Shown here: one piece after another, positions 25,653 to 34,030 of the stretch
Layout: each line of letters starts with the position of its first letter
Numbering within the stretch: the stretch's first letter is position 1
Source of the DNA: Brucella tritici
Lineage (GTDB): Bacteria > Pseudomonadota > Alphaproteobacteria > Rhizobiales > Rhizobiaceae
Direction: 5' to 3'
NCBI RefSeq assembly: GCF_902825325.1
Contig: NZ_CADEAR010000014.1
Coordinates: 22,078-86,077 of the forward strand
DNA length: 64,000 bases
Position numbers and translations under genes: made by a program
Notes under the pieces: model-generated
What the model was told of the DNA's origin: nothing
What the model saw: the letters and a program-made list of their open reading frames with translations, nothing else
Databases searched by the model: none

Positions 25653-26572
25653 CTGGATCGCTCACTTCTGAAGGATTTCGGGAGGGTGTCGACGGTCAGG
25701 TGAATTGTTCCGGCCAAGGTTTCACCCGGAGCAAGAATACGCAAACCGCCAAGATCGGGACGGTGTTGCCCGTTAGCCTTGTGAGTCATCGGCTCAAGGC
25801 AAAAGAAATCCGGCATGGCCGTTGCGGAATTTGCTGCATAAGGCAAATACAGAAACGCATGGGCGAAGATCGGATCGTAACTCATTTCCAGCGCAAGACC
25901 TGCTTCTGGCCAAAGAATGCGTGTTGATCCTTCCAGGCCCGAGAAACCGTTATTGATCCAGCGATCGGGCAGCTGACGCGGCTTTCGAAAATCGAGAGGA
26001 TCGCTCAATTCCAGCTCGTTACCTGGCAGTGAACCTTCTGCTTCTTCATGAAAACTCTTGGCCTGAAACTCAAGCAAACTATCAGGTCGCAGTGGAAAAT
26101 AAGGATGCCAGCCAAGACCGAAGGGCAGGGCGTCCGCGCCTTCGTTGACGACGGACAGGTGCAGGCTGAAGCCATGCTCGTCAACGCGAAAAACCTGACG
26201 AGCCGTATAATCATAAGGATTGATCCCGTCGCTATGATGGCGGTAGCTCAGGGTCAGCGCGTTTTCCGACCGTTCGACCACATTCCAGAATGCCAGCCAG
26301 CCGTCCCCATGCAGGTAGAGGGGATCATGCGCGCTGTTGGCCGCAAGATGATGAATGCGACCCTCGAATGTGAAACTGTTGCCGCCAAGCCGGTTTCCGA
26401 ACGGAACCATGGGAAACCCCGCGCTATCTCCCGGGCCAACTTGATCATGCGCCGCAGACCGTAATAATGCAGTCTGCGAGCCGTTCTCCTGTCGCCACCA
26501 TAACCCGAGCATGACACCACCCTGCGCGGAGATGCTGGCCGATAGCTTGTTCGAATTGATGTGCAAAGCCAT
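25649..26572 (-). CDS. galM: Aldose 1-epimerase (mutarotase)
   Basis: A 307-residue beta-sandwich enzyme interconverting alpha and beta anomers of galactose or a related aldose. Expected residues are His88 (YLHGDGW), His156 ([10 protein letters not shown]) and the catalytic base Glu260 (FCLEPMTH); Arg61 follows GN as in relatives. It is shorter than E. coli GalM, as many YeaD/GalM-like members are. It supplies the beta-anomer to a C1 sugar dehydrogenase. A 76-base gap separates it from the aldolase gene upstream. Confidence 0.88.
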   Translation of the reverse strand: MALHINSNKLSASISAQGGVMLGLWWRQENGSQTALLRSAAHDQVGPGDSAGFPMVPFGNRLGGNSFTFEGRIHHLAANSAHDPLYLHGDGWLAFWNVVERSENALTLSYRHHSDGINPYDYTARQVFRVDEHGFSLHLSVVNEGADALPFGLGWHPYFPLRPDSLLEFQAKSFHEEAEGSLPGNELELSDPLDFRKPRQLPDRWINNGFSGLEGSTRILWPEAGLALEMSYDPIFAHAFLYLPYAANSATAMPDFFCLEPMTHKANGQHRPDLGGLRILAPGETLAGTIHLTVDTLPKSFRSERSR

Positions 26573-26648
26573 GGGAGCCTCTTTGTCAGCGCGTAGAGCT
26601 GGAGCATTGCGAAGTCAGGCGGAACCGCTCCGCACTTTGGGAAACAGG

Positions 26649-27287
26649 TCAAGCCGTTCCGAAGACCCGGTCGTAAGCCGCGATAGTACGGCGTGCATTG
26701 TCCCGGACTGTTTCGATCGCGTCTCCGGGTCTATAGAGACTGGTGCCGAGACCGAAGGTCCGAACACCTATCTTGGCATAATCGGCAAAACTCGCATCGG
26801 AAACACCGCCAACAGCACCCACTACCGCATCTGCCGGGAGGATAGTCTTGATCGCTGCGACGCCGGACGGTCCGAGCGCTCCAGCCGGAAAGAACTTTAA
26901 CGCTGATGCGCCGCTTTTCAGTGCGAGAAGCGCTTCCGAGGCCGTGTAGCATCCGGGCATCGAATAGAGCCCGCGTGCAGCCGCAGCCTTGATGACCTCC
27001 GGATCCGTGTTGGGACTGACCATGATGCGGCCGCCGAAATCAGCCAGCTTTGCGACATCATCCACAGTCAAGACCGTACCGGCGCCGATCAGCGCCTTGT
27101 CGCCGAACAGTTTCACCGCCTGCCCGATGGAATCCCACGGTTGTGGAGAATTCAACGGGATTTCGATCACCTCAAAACCTTCTTCCAGCAGAACCGTGAG
27201 AATGGATTCCACCTCTTCGTTACGAATGCCGCGGATAATCGCCACAAGCGAGCGTTGCAGCGACGGCCAGACAGGTTTGGTATTCAT
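26649..27287 (-). CDS. dgoA: 2-dehydro-3-deoxy-6-phosphogalactonate aldolase
   Basis: A 212-residue KDPG/KDPGal-aldolase: Glu42 in EVIEIPLNSP and Schiff-base Lys131 in ALKFFPAGALGP. The IPLNSP motif (rather than the VTLRTP type of Eda) and the adjacent kinase point to the galactonate branch. It cleaves KDPGal to pyruvate and glyceraldehyde 3-phosphate. One base separates its start from the kinase stop. Confidence 0.93.
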   Translation of the reverse strand: MNTKPVWPSLQRSLVAIIRGIRNEEVESILTVLLEEGFEVIEIPLNSPQPWDSIGQAVKLFGDKALIGAGTVLTVDDVAKLADFGGRIMVSPNTDPEVIKAAAARGLYSMPGCYTASEALLALKSGASALKFFPAGALGPSGVAAIKTILPADAVVGAVGGVSDASFADYAKIGVRTFGLGTSLYRPGDAIETVRDNARRTIAAYDRVFGTA

Positions 27288-27288
27288 C

Positions 27289-28209
27289 TCATACTCCAGA
27301 CTGGGAATGGATTAAGCGAGCAGCAGCCAGCAATCCTGCTCTCACGACTTTCTCGCCATCGAAGAGTTGAACGCTGAAGCCGGCCTGCTCCATTACGGGC
27401 CGGTAAAGCCGGTTCAACCGCTCGGATGCGACCAACCCCGCTTTGCCGCCACCGTAGTTGCGCAACGCCGTGCCGACTTCGGCGCCGATCAGCACGCCCG
27501 ACAAATGGGCGGCGCCGTCGGCGTGCTGTTCAAAGTTCAAAAGCTGACTGGCTCGAATCTGGAACAGCATGGCGAGAGCCTGTTCCGGTGCCTTCAGGCT
27601 GTGCTCGGCAGCTCGTGCGAAAGCCGGTGTTTGGGCGTCAAAATTGTTCGCAGGATCGACAGCGTGCTTGAGGATCGAATGTTGCGACAGCACCGCAAAT
27701 AGTTCACCGGTCATGAAACTGGTGAAGCCAGTCACCTGCCGGTCGGCAATACTGACCCATTTGCAATGGGTGCCCGGCATACACACAAGCCCGTCAGGCA
27801 AGGTTTCAACGACACCCGCAAGTTGCGTTTCCTCGCCGCGCATCACATTGGCGGCATCGCTTCGAATTTGCGCGACGCCGGGGATGATGCGGATATCGCG
27901 TCCAGCTTTCGGTACATGAACCGCTTCCTCTGCCAGACGGTCTAGCCGTGCAGGAACGGGCAAATAGGGCGCTTCCACCCAGCCCTGGCGCGCGCCTGCC
28001 ATTCCACTTATGAGGACGGGCAGATCGGCAGGAGCGCCAAGCTGGTGAAGATGTCGCTCCAGAACAGCGGCAAACCCGGTTTCCACCGCCTTCATCATGC
28101 CTTCGTCGCTCTTGCTTTCGCCCAGCACTGCGCCGTCCTGATTGACGAGCCAAAGCCGGAAGCTGGAGGTGCCCCAATCGACCAGAGCATAGAACATTTC
28201 ATTCCTCAT
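27289..28209 (-). CDS. dgoK: 2-dehydro-3-deoxygalactonokinase
   Basis: A 306-residue ASKHA-fold sugar kinase with the phosphate-binding start ALVDWGTSSFRLWLV, the PGTHCKW segment and GVLIGAEV, all characteristic of DgoK. It phosphorylates 2-keto-3-deoxygalactonate at O6 using ATP. Order in the transcript is araF-G-H, kinase, aldolase, mutarotase, dehydratase. The 115 bases upstream are almost entirely an extragenic repeat element. Confidence 0.92.
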   Translation of the reverse strand: MRNEMFYALVDWGTSSFRLWLVNQDGAVLGESKSDEGMMKAVETGFAAVLERHLHQLGAPADLPVLISGMAGARQGWVEAPYLPVPARLDRLAEEAVHVPKAGRDIRIIPGVAQIRSDAANVMRGEETQLAGVVETLPDGLVCMPGTHCKWVSIADRQVTGFTSFMTGELFAVLSQHSILKHAVDPANNFDAQTPAFARAAEHSLKAPEQALAMLFQIRASQLLNFEQHADGAAHLSGVLIGAEVGTALRNYGGGKAGLVASERLNRLYRPVMEQAGFSVQLFDGEKVVRAGLLAAARLIHSQSGV

Positions 28210-28230
28210 TATCTGTCGCCATCAGCTTCT

Positions 28231-28333
28231 AGAGCGCATTTCAATCTGATTGTATCAGATCGGCGCTCTAACTCCTTTTATACAAAGCACAATCTCATCG
28301 ATCCTCGTTTTCACTCCGGTCGGATTATGCTCT
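28231..28333. repeat. Extragenic palindromic repeat overlapping the araH stop
   Basis: A 103-bp element, same family as 14011-14116: AGAGCGC (28231-28237) and GCGCTCT (28263-28269) enclose the inner dyad ATCTGAT-TGT-ATCAGAT; a second half ends in TGCTCT (28328-28333). On the minus strand that end reads AGAGCATAA, which supplies the last two codons and the TAA of the permease gene. It lies within the dgo transcript, so its hairpin may stabilise or process the RNA. Confidence 0.75.
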
Positions 28334-29275
28334 GAACGCAATGGTGGAGGAGCGTAGATTGTCGAGCAGCACGGCCAGCAACAGAATGAAACCACGCACG
28401 ACATATTGGTAAAATGCCTGGATGTTCAGCAGATTCATCACGTTTTCCGCGATGCCCATGATGAGCACACCCACGATCACGCCTGTCATGGCAGCACGTC
28501 CGCCGGCCAGCGACACACCACCGAGTACGCATGCCGAAATAACGGAAAGCTCAAGACCGGTCGCCGCATTGGGCTGACCTGAGGTAATACGTGAAGCCAG
28601 CAAAATGCCTGCAATAGCGCAAATCAGTCCTTGCAGCGCGAAGATCCAGATTCGCATCCCCACAACATTGACACCTGCCAGACGTGACGCTTCCGGATTG
28701 CCGCCGATAGCCAGCGTATTCTTGCCGAAGACGGTGCGGTTCAGGACAAAGCCGAACACGACGAATAGAGCGATCATCACCCAGATCGGTGTTGGTACAC
28801 CGAGGAACTTCGAAAGCGCGAGCTGATAGAAAGAAGGGTCGTTGATACCTACGGCGCGACCGTCCGAGGAAATCAACGCCAGGCCGCGAACAATCTGCAT
28901 GGTGGCGAGTGTGGCGATCAAAGCATTGACCTTGAACCGCGCGATGACGACGCCGTTGAAGAGCCCGACAATAAAGCCAGCCGCCAAAGCGGCCAGCAAG
29001 CCGACAAGAATGGAGCCGCTGACATTGGAAACCATTACAGCAATCATGCCAGTAAACGCCACGTTCGAACCGACCGAAAGGTCAAAATCCCGCGAAGCCA
29101 GACAGAGCATCATCGTGCAGGCCACGATACCGATGGTTACGACTGATTGCAGCAGCCCCAGCATGTTGCGCTCGGTGAGAAAGTTGGGAACCGTCAGCGC
29201 CACGACTGCAAAAGCGATGGCAAAAATCACCACCAGCCCCTGTTCACCGAGAAGGAGTTTTTTCAAAGCGGTCAT
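28325..29275 (-). CDS. ABC sugar permease, AraH/RbsC-like
   Basis: A 316-residue inner-membrane permease of the ribose/arabinose/galactose (CUT2) class, with 8-10 helices, the SRDFDLSVGSNVAFTG segment near the first third, and SGQPNAATGLELSVISACVLGG typical of this group. It forms a homodimeric channel. Overlaps the ATPase gene by four bases. The final residues FRA and the stop codon come from a repeat element, so the C-terminus may be slightly altered. Confidence 0.9.
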   Translation of the reverse strand: MTALKKLLLGEQGLVVIFAIAFAVVALTVPNFLTERNMLGLLQSVVTIGIVACTMMLCLASRDFDLSVGSNVAFTGMIAVMVSNVSGSILVGLLAALAAGFIVGLFNGVVIARFKVNALIATLATMQIVRGLALISSDGRAVGINDPSFYQLALSKFLGVPTPIWVMIALFVVFGFVLNRTVFGKNTLAIGGNPEASRLAGVNVVGMRIWIFALQGLICAIAGILLASRITSGQPNAATGLELSVISACVLGGVSLAGGRAAMTGVIVGVLIMGIAENVMNLLNIQAFYQYVVRGFILLLAVLLDNLRSSTIAFRA

Positions 29276-30807
29276 CGTGATGCAACCTTCTGACTGTCAA
29301 ATTGAATAGATGCTGTGCGATCCGGCAAGGCCGCGGCAAGAATGGTGCGCTCGTCAAAACCGGGGCGGTCAACGGAAGCGGCAATGCGGCCTTCGCACAT
29401 GACGAGAATGCGGTCCGAAATGCCCATCACTTCGGGCAATTCGCTCGAAACGACGACAATCGCCATGCCGCTCTCGGCAAGACCGTAGAGAATTTCATAA
29501 ATCTCGGCTTTAGCGCCAACATCGATGCCGCGTGTCGGCTCATCGATCATCAGAACCTTGACGTTCTGCTCAGAAAGCCAGCGTCCGAGAATAACCTTCT
29601 GCTGGTTGCCGCCCGACAGATGGACGATGTCCTGTTTGCGCGACGGCGTGCGCACGCGCAGCTGTTTGATGCTCTTTTCGGCGATATCTGCTTCCTTGCG
29701 GGGACTGATCAGTCCCATCGGGGAAAAATGTCGACGTGTCGAAATGGCGATGTTTTCTTCAATGGATCGCCCCTGCAGGATGCCATCCGCCTTGCGATCT
29801 TCCGGGCACAGCATAATGCCCGCCTCGATCGACTTGCGCGGACTGTTTGCTGAAACCTTTATGCCATCGACTTCAACACTGCCGCTCAGGCGGCTATCAG
29901 CACCGTAAAGCAGTCGCAGCATTTCGGAGCGCCCGGCGCCAATAAGGCCGAACAGGCCGAGGATTTCACCGCTGCGCACCTCAAAGCTGGCCGGATCGGG
30001 CAATTCGGGTCCGCTCAGATTTTGGACCCGCAGCCGCACCTCATCCTTGATCGGTCGACCTCGCCAGCCCCAGATATCGGAAATTTCTCGTCCTACCATT
30101 TCCGCGATCACCTGATCGCGTGTGACACCCTCAAGGCTGCTGTGATGGGCCGCAAGCTTGCCATCACGCAACACGGTGAGACTGTTGCAGAGGTTGAAGA
30201 CCTCATCCAGCCGGTGAGAGACATAAAGGATCACTTTACCTTCGGCCTTGAGCCGGCGGATCAGCTTGAACAGAATTTCACTTTCCCGCGAAGACAGTGA
30301 TGAAGTTGGTTCGTCCAGTGCAATCACGCGTGCATCGACCATGATTGCCTTTGCTATCTCCACCATCTGGCGTTCGCCGATGGAAAGCCTCGCTACCTTG
30401 ATCGAAGGATCGATGTCCAGGCCGATATCGGCAAGCTTTCTGGTAACCTCATCGATCAACTGGCGGGCATTGATAATGCCACCCTGATTGGGAAAACGGC
30501 CAAGCCAGAGGTTTTCAGCGACCGTCAGCTCCGGTACGAGCTGCAACTCCTGATGGACGACCACCACGCCCGCCTGGAAGGCATCACGAACGGATGCATA
30601 TTTCTGCTCGATCCCATCAATGGATATCGTACCGCTATTTGCGGCCTGATCGCCGGAAAGGATACGGATCAGCGTGGATTTTCCCGCGCCGTTTTCACCC
30701 ATCAGGCCATGAACACTGCCTTTAGCCACCGTGAAGGAAACATCGGAAAGCGCGTGCACACCCGGATAGGACTTCGAGATATGACTGAACGCCAGAAAGC
30801 TATCCAT
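29272..30807 (-). CDS. Sugar ABC importer ATPase, AraG/MglA-like tandem domain
   Basis: A 511-residue double ATPase. Domain 1 has Walker A GENGAGKST (37-45), signature LSIGERQMVEIAKAI and Walker B ending in ALDEPTSSL. Domain 2 has the degenerate GLIGAGRSE P-loop with LSGGNQQKVILGRWL, as is normal for CUT2 importers. It drives uptake through the AraH-like permease. A hairpin with a T-run lies between it and the binding-protein gene, so it is probably made at a lower level. Confidence 0.92.
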   Translation of the reverse strand: MDSFLAFSHISKSYPGVHALSDVSFTVAKGSVHGLMGENGAGKSTLIRILSGDQAANSGTISIDGIEQKYASVRDAFQAGVVVVHQELQLVPELTVAENLWLGRFPNQGGIINARQLIDEVTRKLADIGLDIDPSIKVARLSIGERQMVEIAKAIMVDARVIALDEPTSSLSSRESEILFKLIRRLKAEGKVILYVSHRLDEVFNLCNSLTVLRDGKLAAHHSSLEGVTRDQVIAEMVGREISDIWGWRGRPIKDEVRLRVQNLSGPELPDPASFEVRSGEILGLFGLIGAGRSEMLRLLYGADSRLSGSVEVDGIKVSANSPRKSIEAGIMLCPEDRKADGILQGRSIEENIAISTRRHFSPMGLISPRKEADIAEKSIKQLRVRTPSRKQDIVHLSGGNQQKVILGRWLSEQNVKVLMIDEPTRGIDVGAKAEIYEILYGLAESGMAIVVVSSELPEVMGISDRILVMCEGRIAASVDRPGFDERTILAAALPDRTASIQFDSQKVASR

Positions 30808-30839
30808 GACATCTCCGGAGATTGGTATCGCATATAGTG

Positions 30840-30880
30840 AAAAAGGGACGCGGCCGCGTGAAGTTCCAACGACCGCGTCG
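30840..30880 (-). terminator. Attenuating terminator between araF-like and araG-like genes
   Basis: Read on the minus strand, GACGCGG and CCGCGTC arms (30873-30879 and 30847-30853) form a stem followed by CCCTTTTTC. It sits about 20 bases past the binding-protein stop. It would lower expression of the downstream ATPase and enzymes relative to the binding protein, like the hairpin at 2784. Confidence 0.7.
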
Positions 30881-30896
30881 GGAAGAACAGCTCGAC

Positions 30897-31880
30897 TTAC
30901 TCGATGCCGAGATCTTTTCTCACCTGCTCGTAATTATCGCGCAGAGCAAGTTCACCAGTGGTGAGGATCAGCTTTTCCGGTTCCTTGTCATTGGCGACCC
31001 AATCATACATGTTGAGCGCGGTTTCATAACCGTGACGCTTCGGCGAGATGATAACCGTGCCATAGAAACCGGTAGGGTTTGGCTTCTTGAACTCGTTGAT
31101 GGCCGAATCCGATCCACCAATGCCAACGGCAATGACATTGTCCGATGAAATGCCAACGCTTTCTGTGGCGCGCACAGCACCCAGAACTGCTTCGTCGTTA
31201 AGACCAACGGCAACCCAATATTTAATTTTAGGGTTCTTGTTCAGCACTACGGTTGATGCATTCAGAGCAGCTTCCGTATCGGTCTTCGCCTGCGGCGCAT
31301 CGAAAACATTGCTTTCAGGCAAGCCTGCGGCCTTCATCGCCGACAGCGCACCTTCAACCCGATCAACTGCAGTCGGCAACTGATCGTAGGAAACGCGGAC
31401 TGCACCGACATCCTTCCAATCCCAGCCACGCTTCTTTACTTCATCGCTGATGGCCTGACCGACAGCTTCACCGATCTTGGTGGCGGAAATGCCCATATGA
31501 GGCACGTCCTCCAGCGGTTGGCCATCGGCACCGACAAGACGATCATCGACCGTCATCAACTTCAGATCGTTGGCTGCAGCCTTCGCCACAATGCCAGGTC
31601 CAAGCTTAACGTCCGGGGTGCAGATAATCACGCCCTGTGCCCCCTGCGCACCGAGATTATCAAGCGCAGCCTGCACTTTTTCGCCATCCTGCGCAGCGAT
31701 CTTGACGAGGGTGAAGCCCTTTTCCTTGGCCGCGATATCGGCGAATTTCCATTCGTCCTGGAACCACGGTTCTTCTGGTTGCTTCACGACGAAGCCGATC
31801 TTCACGTCCGCGGCCATTGCCGAGGTTAGGGTGGCGAATGCAACACTTCCGGCCACGAGCGCAGCCTTAAACAAACTCAT
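30897..31880 (-). CDS. Periplasmic sugar-binding protein, AraF-like
   Basis: A 327-residue exported protein with signal peptide MSLFKAALVAGSVAFATLTSAMA. The mature start DVKIGFVVKQPEEPWFQDEW closely resembles L-arabinose-binding protein AraF, which also binds D-galactose. That dual specificity fits a galactose-oxidation operon; L-arabinose via arabonate would need enzymes not seen here. It heads the seven-gene operon and is divergent from a GntR gene. Confidence 0.88.
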   Translation of the reverse strand: MSLFKAALVAGSVAFATLTSAMAADVKIGFVVKQPEEPWFQDEWKFADIAAKEKGFTLVKIAAQDGEKVQAALDNLGAQGAQGVIICTPDVKLGPGIVAKAAANDLKLMTVDDRLVGADGQPLEDVPHMGISATKIGEAVGQAISDEVKKRGWDWKDVGAVRVSYDQLPTAVDRVEGALSAMKAAGLPESNVFDAPQAKTDTEAALNASTVVLNKNPKIKYWVAVGLNDEAVLGAVRATESVGISSDNVIAVGIGGSDSAINEFKKPNPTGFYGTVIISPKRHGYETALNMYDWVANDKEPEKLILTTGELALRDNYEQVRKDLGIE

Positions 31881-32140
31881 GATGACCTCCCATAAAACTT
31901 ATCCCGCCTCCTCGACGGTTGCAGATTCGTAACTTCAATGATCGTATTCGTCAACTAGCTAGTATGATGAATTATCCCTGTTGTAATATCTAAATATCCA
32001 TATAATCATACATGATTGATAGGAACGCACCGTCATGGTGGATCGAACCATTGATTTCAGTTAATGCGCCTGAAGTGGCAAAACTGCGCGCAGTTTTCGT
32101 TGAGGCGCCTTGCCGTAACTTTGCAGAGTGGAGGTTGAGA
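31881..32140. promoter_or_regulatory. Divergent control region between araF-like and GntR genes
   Basis: This 260-base AT-rich gap has two short dyads: the palindrome ACTAGCTAGT (31954-31963) and ATCAT-AC-ATGAT (32005-32016). The ATCATAC core also occurs in the dyad at 22667-22695, next to a paralogous GntR gene. Promoters for both directions and operators for the GntR protein encoded at 32141 are inferred. An in-frame ATG at 32012 lies in the second dyad and is unlikely to be the start. Confidence 0.45.
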
Positions 32141-32890
32141 GTGACAACAATATCATCGAACGAAGCGACGCCGGAAGCCTCATCCGTGTCGGCGCGCCCG
32201 CGCGTGAAGCACAATGTCATTTCAGCACTTGCTCTCGATATCTGCTCCGACACCTTCTCACCGGGCAGTTTTTTGCCGCGCGAAAATGATCTTTGTGCAC
32301 GCTACAATGTGAGCCGGACAGTCATTCGCGAAGCGCTTAAAGTGTTGGAATCCAAGGGCTTGGTTCGTGGACGTTCCCGCGTCGGTACCATTGTGTGTGA
32401 ACATGAAGAATGGAATATTCTGGATCCGCAAGTCATTGAATGGCTCGGTGATCGGGTTGTAGAGTTCAACCTGCTTGATTGTGTGCTGGAAGCTAGGCGT
32501 TCCATAGAGCCAGCCGCCGTCGTCCTCGCTGCAAGAAAGGCGACTACGCAGGAAATTGCGGATATCGAGAAGGCCTGGCAAATGATGCGGGATGCCGAAA
32601 ATGACATCGGAAGCTTCACGGAAGCTGACGTGCTTTTTCATTCCTGCCTGCTCAAGGCCAGCCACAACCAGATTTTCCGTCAGCTCTCCCACACGATCAG
32701 TGCAGCTCTCAAATATTCACTGCAAACATCGAACGAGATTGCAGATACACGAGACGACGCCATAACAGCTCACGGCAATCTCGTGGAAGCATTACGCATG
32801 AGAGATGAAGCCAAGGCAATTGAAGCTATCAAGCTGGTGCTGGACATGGCTGAAAAAGACCTAGAGCAGGCAAAAATCACGGCAACATGA
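32141..32890 (+). CDS. GntR-family regulator (FadR/FCD type) of the dgo operon
   Basis: A 249-residue regulator. The GTG at 32141 follows GGAGG (32130-32134) by 6 bases, which beats the unsupported ATG at 32012. Winged helix with YNVSRTVIREALKVLESKGLV; FCD domain with the metal-ligand region FHSCLLKASHNQIF. Divergent from the araFGH-dgoKA-galM-dgoD operon, it is the natural candidate for the DgoR role: release from DNA on binding galactonate. That ligand is inference from context and family. Confidence 0.87.
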   Translation: MTTISSNEATPEASSVSARPRVKHNVISALALDICSDTFSPGSFLPRENDLCARYNVSRTVIREALKVLESKGLVRGRSRVGTIVCEHEEWNILDPQVIEWLGDRVVEFNLLDCVLEARRSIEPAAVVLAARKATTQEIADIEKAWQMMRDAENDIGSFTEADVLFHSCLLKASHNQIFRQLSHTISAALKYSLQTSNEIADTRDDAITAHGNLVEALRMRDEAKAIEAIKLVLDMAEKDLEQAKITAT

Positions 32891-33002
32891 TCTTGGGGAT
32901 GAAATAACCATTCCAATGGCATTACCCAGCTGTTCGCGGTTCACAGTTAGGATATTTGGTTTAGGTGGTTATTCTGCCCGACATGTCCTTCCTCAAAGGC
33001 TG

Positions 33003-33098
33003 TCACTTGCACGTGAGATCGTCTCCCGTGCAATATGGATTTATCATCGCTTTGCATTGAGTCCCGCAGATTTGGCTATGCCACGTGCTGGCTTATGA
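33003..33098 (+). pseudogene. IS6-family transposase remnant
   Basis: In the 202-base gap between two convergent GntR genes, a short frame encodes SLAREIVSRAIWIYHRFALS, resembling the segment of IS6-type transposases where family members have xxEIIxxAVxxYxRFxLSxRD. The match then degrades (PADLAMPRAGL, stop). No DDE residues, no terminal repeats and no partner copy are visible. A short relic of an old insertion is the best reading; chance similarity is possible. Confidence 0.4.
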
Positions 33099-33803
33099 AG
33101 GCTCGATCTCGTGGATCTCCTGCGCTTCCTTCAGCAATGCATTCATTTCTGCTTCAGCGACATCTTCTTCTCGGGAAAAAACTGCATCAGCCACCCGCTT
33201 ATGACGCGTAATCCAGCGATCATCCTCCTCGTCCGTTGCTTGCAAGCCGGCATGGAAGAGATGGCGTAGACCAACAGAAATCAACTCGCCAAGTGAATAG
33301 AAAAGGCGATTTCCAGATGCAGCCAGGATCGCGATGTGAAAGGCTACATCCTGCTCCACGCGATCATTCTCATCTAGATAGGTTGCCATACCGCGTAGCG
33401 CTCGCCTGACGGCACTTTCATCGGCCTGAGTATAGTTACGTGCCGCCATGCGCGCAGCCTTGGGCTCAATTGCCTTGCGAAGCACATAGAGATCGGAAAT
33501 GGCTTTCTTGGCTTGGTTCGTGTCTTGCAGCGCCCAGCCGAGGACCGTGGAGTCCATCATGTTCCATCGCTCGCTTGGTTTCACGACAATGCCAATCTTT
33601 GGCTTGCCTTCGATCAATCCTTTCGATCCAAGAATTTTCAACGCCTCGCGCGTCGCGGTTCGCGATGCGTTGAACGACCGACCGATATCTGTCTCGCTCC
33701 CAATCGCCGCGCCGGGCGCGTAGTAACCGGAGACGATGCGTTTTCCCATCGTCGTGACGATTGTTTCATGAATGTTGATCGATATGACGCCCCGCGTGTC
33801 CAC
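33093..33803 (-). CDS. GntR-family regulator (FadR/FCD type)
   Basis: I choose the GTG at 33803 (236 residues), preceded by GGGAGCAGGA, because its N-terminal length then matches the two paralogues; in-frame ATG starts at 33860 and 33896 would add up to 31 residues. The winged helix holds FNASRTATREALKILGSKGLI, and the FCD domain FHIAILAASGNRLF. Divergent from the Tat-type binding-protein operon with a dyad-flanked promoter between them, so it probably represses that operon. Confidence 0.85.
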   Translation of the reverse strand: MDTRGVISINIHETIVTTMGKRIVSGYYAPGAAIGSETDIGRSFNASRTATREALKILGSKGLIEGKPKIGIVVKPSERWNMMDSTVLGWALQDTNQAKKAISDLYVLRKAIEPKAARMAARNYTQADESAVRRALRGMATYLDENDRVEQDVAFHIAILAASGNRLFYSLGELISVGLRHLFHAGLQATDEEDDRWITRHKRVADAVFSREEDVAEAEMNALLKEAQEIHEIEPS

Positions 33804-33907
33804 GTCGTCCTGCTCCCGGTTCAAGCATTCCCTCCACGCTCTGCTTCTGTCTGCTGACATAGCTGAAACAGTCCTGAAGTGCAAACTGTCCCACACAAAT
33901 TATAATA

Positions 33908-33944
33908 ATACTACACTTGACATGAATAGTAGTATCGATATTTT
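33908..33944 (+). promoter_or_regulatory. Promoter with overlapping operator for the second ABC/DgoD operon
   Basis: TTGACA at 33917-33922 and TATTTT at 33939-33944 (16-base spacer) form a sigma-70-like promoter. The inverted repeat ATACTAC-N14-GTAGTAT (33908-33914, 33929-33935) spans the -35 element and reaches to the -10, so a protein bound there would block polymerase. The neighbouring GntR protein is the likely occupant. The operon's first gene begins at 34031. Confidence 0.5.
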
Positions 33945-34030
33945 CAGCGTGCTGGGAGGCAGAGAGGAGCCGATGTACGCGCATCGGGGCAAAGCACTCT
34001 GCGGCAACCTTACTGAGAGGAGCAGGAACA

